Positions 1-6,917 of a DNA stretch of 47,529 nt are shown piece after piece. The position numbers were made by a program, and so were the translations under genes. Below the pieces are notes generated by a model. It had not been told where the DNA came from and made no database searches. It saw only the letters and a list, made by a program, of their open reading frames with translations. The stretch lies in contig CAJUIS010000009.1 in NCBI GenBank assembly GCA_910586645.1, positions 35,307 through 82,835 of the forward strand. Reading direction: 5' to 3'. Positions within the stretch are counted from its first letter, which is position 1; each line of letters begins with the position of its first letter. The stretch comes from an uncultured Lachnospiraceae bacterium (GTDB lineage Bacteria > Bacillota > Clostridia > Lachnospirales > Lachnospiraceae).

Positions 1-138
1 AACTGCTTCTTTGAAATGTGGAGCGGGGTGGTGATATTGACAATATCATTTTGTACAACTGCTTCTTTGAAATGTGGAGCGGGGTGGTGATATTGACAAT
101 ATCATTTTGTAGAACTGCTTCCTTGAAGTGGGAGCGGG
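1..138. repeat. Tandem 56-bp direct repeats with operator-like palindrome
   Basis: Two nearly identical 56-bp units lie head to tail at 1-56 and 57-112, and a third, partial and diverged unit occupies about 113-138. Each full unit contains TGATATTG-A-CAATATCA, a palindrome with 8-bp arms and a one-base centre. A TTGACA hexamer overlaps that palindrome, but I see no convincing -10 box 16-18 bp downstream. The array sits upstream of the AraC gene and is cut by the window edge, so more copies may precede it. It could be a repeated operator or a non-functional satellite. Confidence 0.8.
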
Positions 139-219
139 CGCGGAGTCGGAGGGAAAGATTTGGCAAGGGCGTTTTGGATTGCGGGATTGTCAGAAATATA
201 GTAAAAAGGGGGACAATGG

Positions 220-1116
220 ATGATTGGATTGTGCGACTGTGTAACGGATGACAGGAGGAGGGAGATTAAGGAACATGGATCGTTTGCTTTTCCTGTGGCG
301 TGTTATGTGAATCGTACGGGATCTGTTCCTGTACCATGGCACTGGCATGATGAGTTGGAAGTGGTTGTTGTGGAGAAGGGGAGTGTTTTGATACAGATTG
401 GTTCCGTCAGGCAGGAAGTGGCGGAGGGGAACGGGTGCTTTATTAATGCGGGAGTTTTACATGCGGTGGAGAAGTCTTCGGATGATGAAATGGAGGAGCG
501 TTCGATTGTGTTTCATCCAAGGCTGGTCGGGGGCAGTATGGACAGTGTGTTCTGGCAGAAATATGTTCTTCCGGTGGTGTCTGACCGCTCTCTGCCGGGC
601 ATCTATCTGGATGCGGCGGTTTCCTGGCAAAAAGAGATGCTGTCTTATATACGGACGGCCTGGGAAGTCTGCGCCATGGAAAAAGACGACTATGAAATTG
701 CGGCGAGAAACGCATTGTCCCGCTGTCTTTCGCTTCTGCACAGACAGCAGACGGGGCAAAAGGGCGGACAGACGGAAAAAGCGCTTCGTCAAAATGAACG
801 TATAAAAACTATGCTGAAATTTGTCCAGGATCATTTTGACGAAGCAATCACTGTCCGTCAGATTGCAGAAAGCGTTTCCGTCAGCGAAAGCGAGTGTATG
901 CGGTGTTTTCGCAATACGATTGGAGTGACGCCGATCGCCTATTTAAAGAGCTATCGTCTGCAGTGTGCGTCCGAACTGTTAAAAAATACGGATTTTCCGG
1001 TTTCTGACATTGGCGGCCGGTGCGGTTTTTTTGAAATGAGCTATTTTTCGAGGGCGTTTCGGGAGGTTTATGGCGTTACGCCTTCCCGCTACCGGGCAAA
1101 TGCACAGAGAGATTAA
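220..1116 (+). CDS. AraC family transcriptional regulator with cupin sensor domain
   Basis: This 298-aa protein has the usual two-part AraC layout. The N-terminal part (about 20-130) contains PWHWHDELE, a typical cupin start that binds a small ligand. The C-terminal part (about 195-292) carries two helix-turn-helix units and ends in the characteristic FSRAFREVYGVTPSRYR stretch. The start at 220 follows AAAAAGGGGG with good spacing; an ATG at 216 is in another frame and ends after 12 codons. The stop overlaps the stop of the convergent anti-sigma-like gene by 4 bp. Such regulators often control sugar uptake, but no target gene is adjacent, so the regulon is unknown. The repeats at 1-138 could be its binding sites, which is speculation. 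Confidence 0.88.
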   Translation: MIGLCDCVTDDRRREIKEHGSFAFPVACYVNRTGSVPVPWHWHDELEVVVVEKGSVLIQIGSVRQEVAEGNGCFINAGVLHAVEKSSDDEMEERSIVFHPRLVGGSMDSVFWQKYVLPVVSDRSLPGIYLDAAVSWQKEMLSYIRTAWEVCAMEKDDYEIAARNALSRCLSLLHRQQTGQKGGQTEKALRQNERIKTMLKFVQDHFDEAITVRQIAESVSVSESECMRCFRNTIGVTPIAYLKSYRLQCASELLKNTDFPVSDIGGRCGFFEMSYFSRAFREVYGVTPSRYRANAQRD

Positions 1117-2486
1117 AATTCATAAAGATAAATGGCGTCTGTTCCGGATTCCCCGCTGCTGATTTGCACCCGGTTGTTGTCAAACCAGCTTAAGGAGCAT
1201 TCGGAAAGATTTTCATATCCTTTCCGGTCAAAGGCGGTAAACGTCCCTGATTTTAAGTCCAGGACGCCCAGTTTGGATATGCCAAGGGAGTCGTCTGTCT
1301 GATCCTCCATGACGCTGTATAGAAATTTCGTGTTCGCAGGGTTGGAAAGAAAGTTTCCGCCCGTTTCAAGGGTAAATCCGTTTACCTGGGTTTTTGTTCC
1401 TGTTTTTAAGTCGGCGACGGATAAGTTTCCCGACGGATCTGCAAACAGGCCGTACCGTTTGCCGAAAAGCATCAGACCTTCGATTTGAACGGATTTCATG
1501 CCATAATCTTCGAAAAGTTTTTCTTCATGCAGGGTTTCTGTAATTGCTCCGGAAATCAGATCATAAGTAAAGACGGAGCAGGTTCCTTCTTTTGCCTGCA
1601 GGAAAATCAGCGTATTGCTGTCGGCGGGAAAAACTTCTGAGATCTCTATGCCGGACGAAGCGGACAGATTGGTCAGAGTCTTTGCGGTTAAATCGCAGCA
1701 ATAAAATGTTTTTTCATTTTCCTTGTTCCAGCATATTAGGATGATTTTGGTTCCATCGTCAGACCATCGGTAATTTTCGACGGGAGGCAGATTTTCCGTT
1801 TCTGTTTGCTGTAATATATCTTCTGTTTCCCCTGTGTCCAGGCGGTAGAGCATGAGATGCTGCCGGTATTCGTCGTATCTTCCTTTTGACAGGAGGAGGA
1901 ATACGGCGTCTGTCCGTCCGGGGATGGGGGCTGACTGCCAGTTGCCGACCGGCTGTTTGGCGTCGTCATAAAGGGAAAGCTGCCCGTTGGAAACGCACCA
2001 GTAAATTGTTCCCTGATAAGACGTGTCCTGCCATATAGCCGAAACGGAATTTTTTTGTACCGGAAGTAAAACTTTGGAGCCGTTTTCTATGGCCCAAAAG
2101 CGGACCATGCAGACGTTTCCGTCTTCGTCGTATTCGACTTTTCGCAGCGTTCCATATCCGGAATCGTACGTGTCTTTATCCAGTCTGATATATTCCGCTC
2201 TGACCAGCCCGTCAATGTCCGACTGTGCAATGCCGGGGCTTTCCGTATCTTTTTTTGGAACCGGTTCGGCCTGTTCTATATGGAAAAAGGACAGCACGAT
2301 TTGACGGAACTGCGCGCTGACTGCCATTGCCGTTCCAAAGACGCCTGCAAACAGAAGTATAGCGGCAGCCGCGGCCCGCCACTTGCCGCGCGGCCGCTTT
2401 TTCTTTTCTGACATCTTTTGAAAAGCCTCTTCCATATATTGTTCGTCCAGTTGGCCAAATGCCGATAAAAGCCGTTTTGTTTTCAT
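1113..2486 (-). CDS. Membrane-anchored anti-sigma-like protein with extracytoplasmic beta-propeller-like domain
   Basis: This 457-aa protein has a short basic cytoplasmic segment (1-35), one membrane helix at about 36-58 and a large external region. The external part is built of repeating short beta-strand units, for example DLKTGTKTQV and LDLKSGTFTAF, as in TolB/WD40-like propellers. Its start overlaps the stop of the upstream ECF sigma gene in an ATGA, so the two are translationally coupled. That pairing is the main reason to call it an anti-sigma factor, because the N-terminus has no anti-sigma motif I can identify with certainty. It would hold the sigma factor until an envelope signal is sensed. 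It could instead be a surface protein that is merely cotranscribed. Confidence 0.7.
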   Translation of the reverse strand: MKTKRLLSAFGQLDEQYMEEAFQKMSEKKKRPRGKWRAAAAAILLFAGVFGTAMAVSAQFRQIVLSFFHIEQAEPVPKKDTESPGIAQSDIDGLVRAEYIRLDKDTYDSGYGTLRKVEYDEDGNVCMVRFWAIENGSKVLLPVQKNSVSAIWQDTSYQGTIYWCVSNGQLSLYDDAKQPVGNWQSAPIPGRTDAVFLLLSKGRYDEYRQHLMLYRLDTGETEDILQQTETENLPPVENYRWSDDGTKIILICWNKENEKTFYCCDLTAKTLTNLSASSGIEISEVFPADSNTLIFLQAKEGTCSVFTYDLISGAITETLHEEKLFEDYGMKSVQIEGLMLFGKRYGLFADPSGNLSVADLKTGTKTQVNGFTLETGGNFLSNPANTKFLYSVMEDQTDDSLGISKLGVLDLKSGTFTAFDRKGYENLSECSLSWFDNNRVQISSGESGTDAIYLYEF

Positions 2487-3043
2487 ATGCAGACACCCTC
2501 TTCCTCTAAAAATTGTTTTAATTTTCTGCGGAGACGCAGAAGCGTCATTTTGACTTTGCTTTCGCTGATTCCAAAATTTGACGAAATTTCTCTGACAGGA
2601 TTTAAGAGCCAGTACCGCTGCACAAAAATCATCCGTGGTTCCGGTTTTATTCCGGAGAGAAAACGGTTTAGCGTTTGGGCAAGCAAAAGCTCGTCAATGG
2701 CCTGTTCTGTACCGGATGGGGACGGGATGCACTCGGCCAGTTCGTCAAGAACCAGAGGGACTTGTCCGTACCCGCGTTTTTCCGCCGTATACCTGTCATA
2801 GCGGTCTAAAGACAGATTGCGGACAATTTTGCCAAGGAAAGCGGACAGGCGGCTGGGCCGTTTCGGGGGCATTGCGTTCCACGCTTTTAAATAGGCGTCG
2901 TTTACGCATTCTTCGCTGTCTTCGTTGTTATGGAGGATATTATACGCAATGCGGCGGCAGTACGTCCCATATTTGCATGCCGTCTCCGAAATGGCTGTTT
3001 CTGAACGTTCCCAATATAAGTCTATAATTTTTTTATCATCCAT
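2483..3043 (-). CDS. ECF-type RNA polymerase sigma factor
   Basis: The protein of 186 aa begins at MDDKKIIDLYWERSE. The ATG at 3043 follows AGAAAGGA by 7 bases, while longer in-frame starts upstream lack family similarity. Region 2 covers about 5-80, including DSEECVNDAYLKAWN and FLGKIVRNLSLDRY. Region 4 is at about 125-180, ending in SESKVKMTLLRLRRKLK, the DNA-binding helix for the -35 element. It belongs to the sigma-70 ECF subfamily. Translational coupling to the membrane protein downstream suggests a sigma/anti-sigma pair responding to the envelope. A U-rich hairpin at 3147-3187 may lie in its leader. Confidence 0.88.
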   Translation of the reverse strand: MDDKKIIDLYWERSETAISETACKYGTYCRRIAYNILHNNEDSEECVNDAYLKAWNAMPPKRPSRLSAFLGKIVRNLSLDRYDRYTAEKRGYGQVPLVLDELAECIPSPSGTEQAIDELLLAQTLNRFLSGIKPEPRMIFVQRYWLLNPVREISSNFGISESKVKMTLLRLRRKLKQFLEEEGVCI

Positions 3044-3146
3044 TTGCAATTCCTTTCTGATAAGATAGGCGCCTTCATAAATAATAGACGGAAAAGAGAG
3101 CCGGCGGGTCACAAAAATGGGAGAAATTTGGAAAATTTGTTCTTTA

Positions 3147-3187
3147 AAAAGAAAAGGCATCTGCAGGGAGCGCACGCCTTTTCTTTT
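3147..3187 (-). other. Hairpin with U-rich 3' side upstream of the ECF sigma gene
   Basis: Perfect 12-bp inverted arms, 3147-3158 and 3176-3187 (core AAAGAAAAGGC / GCCTTTTCTTT), flank a 17-base loop. On the minus strand the second arm runs into a U-rich stretch, so it looks like an intrinsic terminator read towards the sigma gene. It could therefore attenuate the sigma operon if transcription begins upstream. It could also end a transcript coming from the 3200-3600 region. Confidence 0.5.
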
Positions 3188-3231
3188 ATCCTCATATAGC
3201 TATATACATTGCACATAATAATGCCGCCTTT

Positions 3232-3275
3232 CTTTTTATGAAAACTATAGATATTTTAATAGTTTTCATAAAAAG
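3232..3275. repeat. Perfect 17-bp inverted repeat
   Basis: The arms at 3232-3248 and 3259-3275 are exact reverse complements (CTTTTTATGAAAACTAT and its complement) separated by 10 bases. Neither side is followed by a run of T, so it is not a classical terminator. It may be the end of a small transposable element or a regulatory hairpin for the toxin-like gene downstream. Confidence 0.75.
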
Positions 3276-3510
3276 AGTGAAGCCAGATAAGGATAAAACT
3301 CAAAAATGTATTCAACTTTATCTGCCGAAAGAAGATGTCTTTATCAAAATGGTTTTTTCGGGATGTCCGCAGTGATAGCGAGCATCGGATTGGTTCTGTC
3401 ACATTCCCGGTTACAAATCTTTTTGAGAAAAAGATAGAATAACATCAAGCAGTATGTTATAGTTTTTGCGTTGCTCACCGAAACCTGGCAACAGGAAGGA
3501 GGTGTCGGCG
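3276..3510. other. Intergenic stretch without a clear gene
   Basis: Nothing here can be supported as a gene. Short open frames exist (3238-3375, and a frame ending in a TAA near 3442 whose peptide contains EHRIGSVTFPVTNLF), but none has a Shine-Dalgarno sequence. The second is faintly like small transposon-encoded TnpW proteins and could be a remnant of a mobile element. Confidence 0.4.
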
Positions 3511-3609
3511 TTGGATATTTTCATTTCTTTTTTTATCGCTGTTGCGGCTGGTGTAGCTTGCCACTACATCATCAAATGGTTAGACAGCAATGACAGGAGC
3601 AACAAATAA
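3511..3609 (+). CDS. Small hydrophobic peptide, possible Fst-like type I toxin
   Basis: This 32-aa peptide reads MDIFISFFIAVAAGVACHYI and then a charged tail ending WLDSNDRSNK. A single membrane helix fills residues 3-22. The TTG start at 3511 follows an excellent AGGAAGGAGG by 6-7 bases; a GTG at 3502 is in frame but overlaps that site. Short size, one helix, a tryptophan-leucine-aspartate turn and a polar tail match the general shape of Fst/par family toxins that act on the membrane. A strong two-way terminator follows at 3645-3690, as expected when a toxin mRNA and its antisense RNA converge. I did not identify an antisense promoter, so the toxin role is inferred. Confidence 0.6.
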   Translation: MDIFISFFIAVAAGVACHYIIKWLDSNDRSNK

Positions 3610-3644
3610 CCTACTGGGCGCTTTGCCAGTATAAAAGTAAAGAA

Positions 3645-3690
3645 GAATCCCTAAACTGTACTGCAATACAGTTTAGGGATTCGTTCTTTT
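3645..3690. terminator. Strong bidirectional intrinsic terminator
   Basis: Perfect 16-bp arms (3645-3660 and 3667-3682, GAATCCCTAAACTGTA and complement) enclose the loop CTGCAA. T-rich sequence follows on the plus strand (GTTCTTTT), and A-rich sequence precedes it, giving a U tail on the minus strand too. It would end the small toxin-like mRNA. Confidence 0.85.
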
Positions 3691-3970
3691 GTCAACGTGG
3701 ACTTTTCATTTCTTTTTGCCTGTTGGCATTATAACATATGCAAAAATGTTTTTCAATATGCTTTTATTCAAAAATTTTTATCCTAATCTGGTATCAGACA
3801 ACAATAATAAGAAAAGATATTTTGACGGTTTATACATCACCAAAGGCCGCTTGACAAATTTAATAGGGAATTATCACAAAAGAAAGAATATGGTAGAATA
3901 TCAAAGAGGAACAATCGTGTTGCAGGGTGGTAGCCTCCCTAAACTTGAAAAAGAGAGGGCGGTGGTGCAG
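3691..3970. other. AT-rich intergenic region, no gene seen
   Basis: The stretch is open in one frame from 3689, but the translation (starting at GTC/ATG codons without ribosome sites) has no recognisable pattern and I do not count it as coding. A TTGACA at 3851-3856 has no good -10 partner at 17 bp. Confidence 0.5.
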
Positions 3971-4174
3971 ATGGATACATATCAGATTTTAAGCCTGTTA
4001 TTTTTGGGCGGTAACTTCCTGATTGCGCTGTTTGCCTATATTGACAGGAACAACAAGCGAAGGTGGAAACTGGCTTTTTATGCTTCGTCCGCTGTCTGGC
4101 GTATAGAGGATATTTTAGACGTTAATTTCTGCGCGTTTTCTTGTTTTTGCAGAAATTTTTTTGTATACTGTTGA
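3971..4174 (+). CDS. Small hydrophobic holin-like toxin-type peptide, C-terminus probably run-on
   Basis: The ATG at 3971 follows GAGAGGGCGGTGG and opens MDTYQILSLLFLGGNFLIAL, a single membrane helix, followed by FAYIDRNNKRR. This resembles the 'putative holin-like toxin' family of Firmicutes, whose members are about 30-40 aa. Here the frame continues to 67 aa. The added part (from about residue 50, DVNFCAFSCFC) runs through a hairpin terminator at 4124-4162, so the original stop has probably been lost or the frame joined to unrelated DNA. The context is a gene-poor strip shared with another toxin-like peptide at 3511. Function is inferred from shape only. Confidence 0.5.
   Translation: MDTYQILSLLFLGGNFLIALFAYIDRNNKRRWKLAFYASSAVWRIEDILDVNFCAFSCFCRNFFVYC
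4124..4162 (+). terminator. Intrinsic terminator before rarA
   Basis: Arms AATTTCTGC (4124-4132) and GCAGAAATT (4149-4157) are perfect complements around a 16-base loop, and a run of T follows. It lies inside the extended frame of the small hydrophobic peptide and insulates rarA from upstream transcription. Confidence 0.7.
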
Positions 4175-4264
4175 TGAAGAAGCGCTGACAGGAAGATGGA
4201 ACATCTATTTTAACCTTGTAAAATACCGTAAACTCATGTATCTTAAATGCAGGAGATGAAAACG

Positions 4265-5596
4265 TTGGATTTATTTGATTATGTAAGAGAGCAAAAAAAA
4301 GAAAAAGAATCCCCGTTGGCCTCAAGGCTCCGTCCTGTGACGCTTGAGGAGGTGGTGGGGCAGCGGCATATTATAGGAAAAGACAAGCTGTTATACCGCG
4401 CCATCAAAGCCGACAAGCTTTCTTCCGTTTTGTTTTACGGCCCGCCCGGAACCGGGAAGACGACGCTTGCAAAAGTCATCGCAAATACTACAAGTGCGGA
4501 ATTTACCCAGATCAATGCGACTTCCGCCGGGAAAAAAGATATGGAAGAAGTGGTCAAGAAGGCGAAAGAGCTGCGGGGTATGTATGGTAAAAAAACGATA
4601 CTTTTTATTGATGAAATCCACAGGTTCAACAAAGGCCAGCAGGATTATCTGCTTCCATTCGTGGAAGACGGCACGGTCATACTGGTGGGGGCGACGACGG
4701 AAAACCCATATTTTGAAGTGAATCCGGCTTTAATTTCCCGATCCATTATTTTTGAACTGAAATCCCTGGCAAAAGAAGACATAAAAGAGCTTTTAAAGCG
4801 GGCGGTGACGGATGAAGAAAAAGGAATGGGCGCATATGGCGTGAAAGCGGAAGAAGACGCGATTGATTTTCTGGCGGATATAGCGAACGGCGACGCCAGG
4901 GCTGCGTTAAACGCCATAGAGCTTGGCGTTTTAACAACGGAACGCGGCGAAGACGGAGCCATTCACATTACGCTTGACGTTGCTTCTGAATGCATTCAGA
5001 AAAGGGCGGTAAAATATGACAAAAACGGAGATAATCATTATGACGTGATTTCCGCATTCATTAAAAGTATGCGTGGCTCCGATCCGGACGCGGCCATTTA
5101 TTATCTGGCCAGAATGCTTTATGCAGGGGAAGACATTAAATTTATCGCAAGGAGGATGATGATCTGCGCTGCGGAGGATGTGGGCATGGCGGATCCGAAT
5201 GCGTTAAACGTAGCCGTTTCCGCAGCTATGGCGGCAGAACGTCTCGGGCTGCCGGAAGCAAGAATCCCATTGGCGGAAGCCGCCGTTTATATTGCGACGG
5301 CGCCAAAGAGCAATACGGCTTTGCTTGCGATTGATAAAGCGTACAGGACAGTCGGTTCGACAAAGACAGAGCAGGTGCCTGCCCATTTGCAGGATGCGCA
5401 TTATAAATCTTCCGCAAAACTGGGCAGGGGCATTGGTTATAAATATGCGCATGATTATCCTATGCACTATGTCAGGCAGCAGTATCTGCCGGACGGACTT
5501 ACAGAGGAGAAATTTTATGAGCCGACCGGAATCGGTTACGAAAAACAGGCGGCAGCGTATTTAGATAAAATAAAGAATCAGGAGGAATTGACATGA
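4265..5596 (+). CDS. rarA: Replication-associated recombination protein A (AAA+ ATPase)
   Basis: RarA/MgsA acts at stalled replication forks and belongs to the clamp-loader AAA+ group. Visible motifs are Walker A GPPGTGKTT, Walker B ILFIDEIHRFNK, the sensor 1 segment GATTENPYFE and the arginine-finger region NPALISRS. The C-terminal half has the usual helical oligomerisation domain. I chose the TTG at 4265 because AGGAG (4251-4255) sits 9 bases upstream and family members commonly begin MDLFDY. ATGs at 4247 and 4256 are in frame but overlap or precede the ribosome site. The protein is then 443 aa, a normal length. Its stop overlaps the next start in ATGA, so it is coupled to the aminotransferase. 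Confidence 0.93.
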   Translation: MDLFDYVREQKKEKESPLASRLRPVTLEEVVGQRHIIGKDKLLYRAIKADKLSSVLFYGPPGTGKTTLAKVIANTTSAEFTQINATSAGKKDMEEVVKKAKELRGMYGKKTILFIDEIHRFNKGQQDYLLPFVEDGTVILVGATTENPYFEVNPALISRSIIFELKSLAKEDIKELLKRAVTDEEKGMGAYGVKAEEDAIDFLADIANGDARAALNAIELGVLTTERGEDGAIHITLDVASECIQKRAVKYDKNGDNHYDVISAFIKSMRGSDPDAAIYYLARMLYAGEDIKFIARRMMICAAEDVGMADPNALNVAVSAAMAAERLGLPEARIPLAEAAVYIATAPKSNTALLAIDKAYRTVGSTKTEQVPAHLQDAHYKSSAKLGRGIGYKYAHDYPMHYVRQQYLPDGLTEEKFYEPTGIGYEKQAAAYLDKIKNQEELT

Positions 5597-6876
5597 AATC
5601 ATTTCAGGAAATGACAAAAGAAGAATTGACGGAGGAAAAAAAGAGACTTGAAAAAGAGTACAGAAAGTATCAGATGCGGGGCTTACAGCTTGATATGTCC
5701 AGAGGGAAACCGTCCGCTGAACAGCTTGATCTTTCCATGGGAATTATGGATGTGCTGCACAGTGGGGAGGATCTTTCCTGCGAGGACGGGACGGACTGCA
5801 GAAATTACGGCGTACTTGACGGAATCCATGAGGCAAAAACGCTGATTGGCGATATGATTGAATGTCATCCGGACAATATTATTATCTATGGAAATTCCAG
5901 CTTGAATATTATGTACGATACAATTTCCCGTTCCATGACGCACGGAGTGATGGGAAGCACGCCCTGGTGCAAGCTGGATAAGGTGAAATTTTTATGTCCG
6001 GTTCCGGGATATGACAGGCATTTTGCGATTACGGAACATTTTGGAATAGAGATGATCAACATTCCGATGCTTCCGACAGGGCCGGATATGGATATGGTGG
6101 AAGAGCTGGTGGCAAACGACGACGCCATTAAAGGAATCTGGTGCGTGCCAAAATATTCCAATCCGCAGGGAATTACTTATTCGGACGAGACAGTGCGCCG
6201 TTTTGCGCGGCTGAAGCCGGCGGCAAAAGATTTCCGCATATACTGGGATAACGCGTATGGAGTGCATCATCTTTATGACATTGACCAGGATAATCTGGTG
6301 GAAATTTTTGCGGAATGCAAGCGCGCGGGAAACCCCGATATGGTATACAAATTCTGTTCTACGTCAAAAATCAGTTTTCCGGGTTCCGGCGTAGCGGCAA
6401 TTGCGACTTCTGCGAATAATCTGGAAGACATTAAAAAGCAGTTAGTGGTTCAGACTATCGGTTACGATAAAGTAAACCAGCTCCGCCACGTCCGGTTTTT
6501 CAAAAATATCCACGGCATGACTGAACATATGAGAAAACATGCGGATATTCTGCGTCCGAAATTTGAGATGGTTTTGAATATTTTAAAAGAAGAGCTGGAA
6601 GACATTGGGGCGGGAAACTGGTATTGTCCGAAAGGCGGTTACTTTATCTGTTATCAGGCGCTTCCCGGCTGTGCGAAAGAAATTGTCCTGCGGGCAAAAA
6701 AAGCGGGCGTCGTTATGACTCCTGCGGGTGCGCCGTTCCCATACGGCAAAGATCCGCTGGATTCCGTAATCCGGATTGCGCCGACCTATCCAAGCATTGA
6801 AGATCTGGAAATGGCAGCTCAGATTTTTGTAATCTGTGTAAAGATTGTCAGCATAGAAAAGATACTGGAAGCGTAA
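5593..6876 (+). CDS. PLP-dependent aspartate-type aminotransferase (type Ic/MocR-like fold I)
   Basis: This 427-aa enzyme resembles the fold-type I aminotransferase family that includes Corynebacterium AspT. The family moves an amino group between aspartate or related amino acids and 2-oxo acids. The PLP-binding lysine is in FCSTSKISFPGSGVA. The conserved PKYSNPQGITYS loop and the WDNAYGVHHL segment, whose Asp and Tyr contact the cofactor, are present, as is the substrate arginine in DSVIRIAPTYPS. Its ATG overlaps the rarA stop (ATGA), showing translational coupling. Substrate specificity cannot be told from sequence; aspartate is the default guess. Confidence 0.88.
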   Translation: MKSFQEMTKEELTEEKKRLEKEYRKYQMRGLQLDMSRGKPSAEQLDLSMGIMDVLHSGEDLSCEDGTDCRNYGVLDGIHEAKTLIGDMIECHPDNIIIYGNSSLNIMYDTISRSMTHGVMGSTPWCKLDKVKFLCPVPGYDRHFAITEHFGIEMINIPMLPTGPDMDMVEELVANDDAIKGIWCVPKYSNPQGITYSDETVRRFARLKPAAKDFRIYWDNAYGVHHLYDIDQDNLVEIFAECKRAGNPDMVYKFCSTSKISFPGSGVAAIATSANNLEDIKKQLVVQTIGYDKVNQLRHVRFFKNIHGMTEHMRKHADILRPKFEMVLNILKEELEDIGAGNWYCPKGGYFICYQALPGCAKEIVLRAKKAGVVMTPAGAPFPYGKDPLDSVIRIAPTYPSIEDLEMAAQIFVICVKIVSIEKILEA

Positions 6877-6917
6877 ACAGATATGCTTTATATGCCGCGG
6901 AGCAAGGGAGGTTTTCC

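Noticed and set aside
1..138. CRISPR array
   Set aside because: The units are adjacent without spacers and no cas genes are present.
18..251. 77-aa open frame across the 56-bp repeats
   Set aside because: It follows from the repeat structure, lacks a ribosome site, and overlaps the better AraC start.
443..834. Long antisense frames opposite the AraC gene, and similar frames opposite galT, argS, nfnB and others
   Set aside because: They are shadows of real genes in the opposite strand with no ribosome sites or family patterns.
3238..3375. 45-aa open frame beginning at an ATG inside the 17-bp inverted repeat
   Set aside because: There is no Shine-Dalgarno sequence, the start lies in a hairpin, and the translation has no recognisable pattern.
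3340..3442. Frame containing EHRIGSVTFPVTNLF, faintly like TnpW
   Set aside because: The similarity is a short stretch from memory, with no ribosome site or full domain. It is kept only as a possible remnant.
3502..3510. GTG start for the small hydrophobic peptide
   Set aside because: It overlaps the AGGAGG ribosome site, while the TTG at 3511 is correctly spaced.
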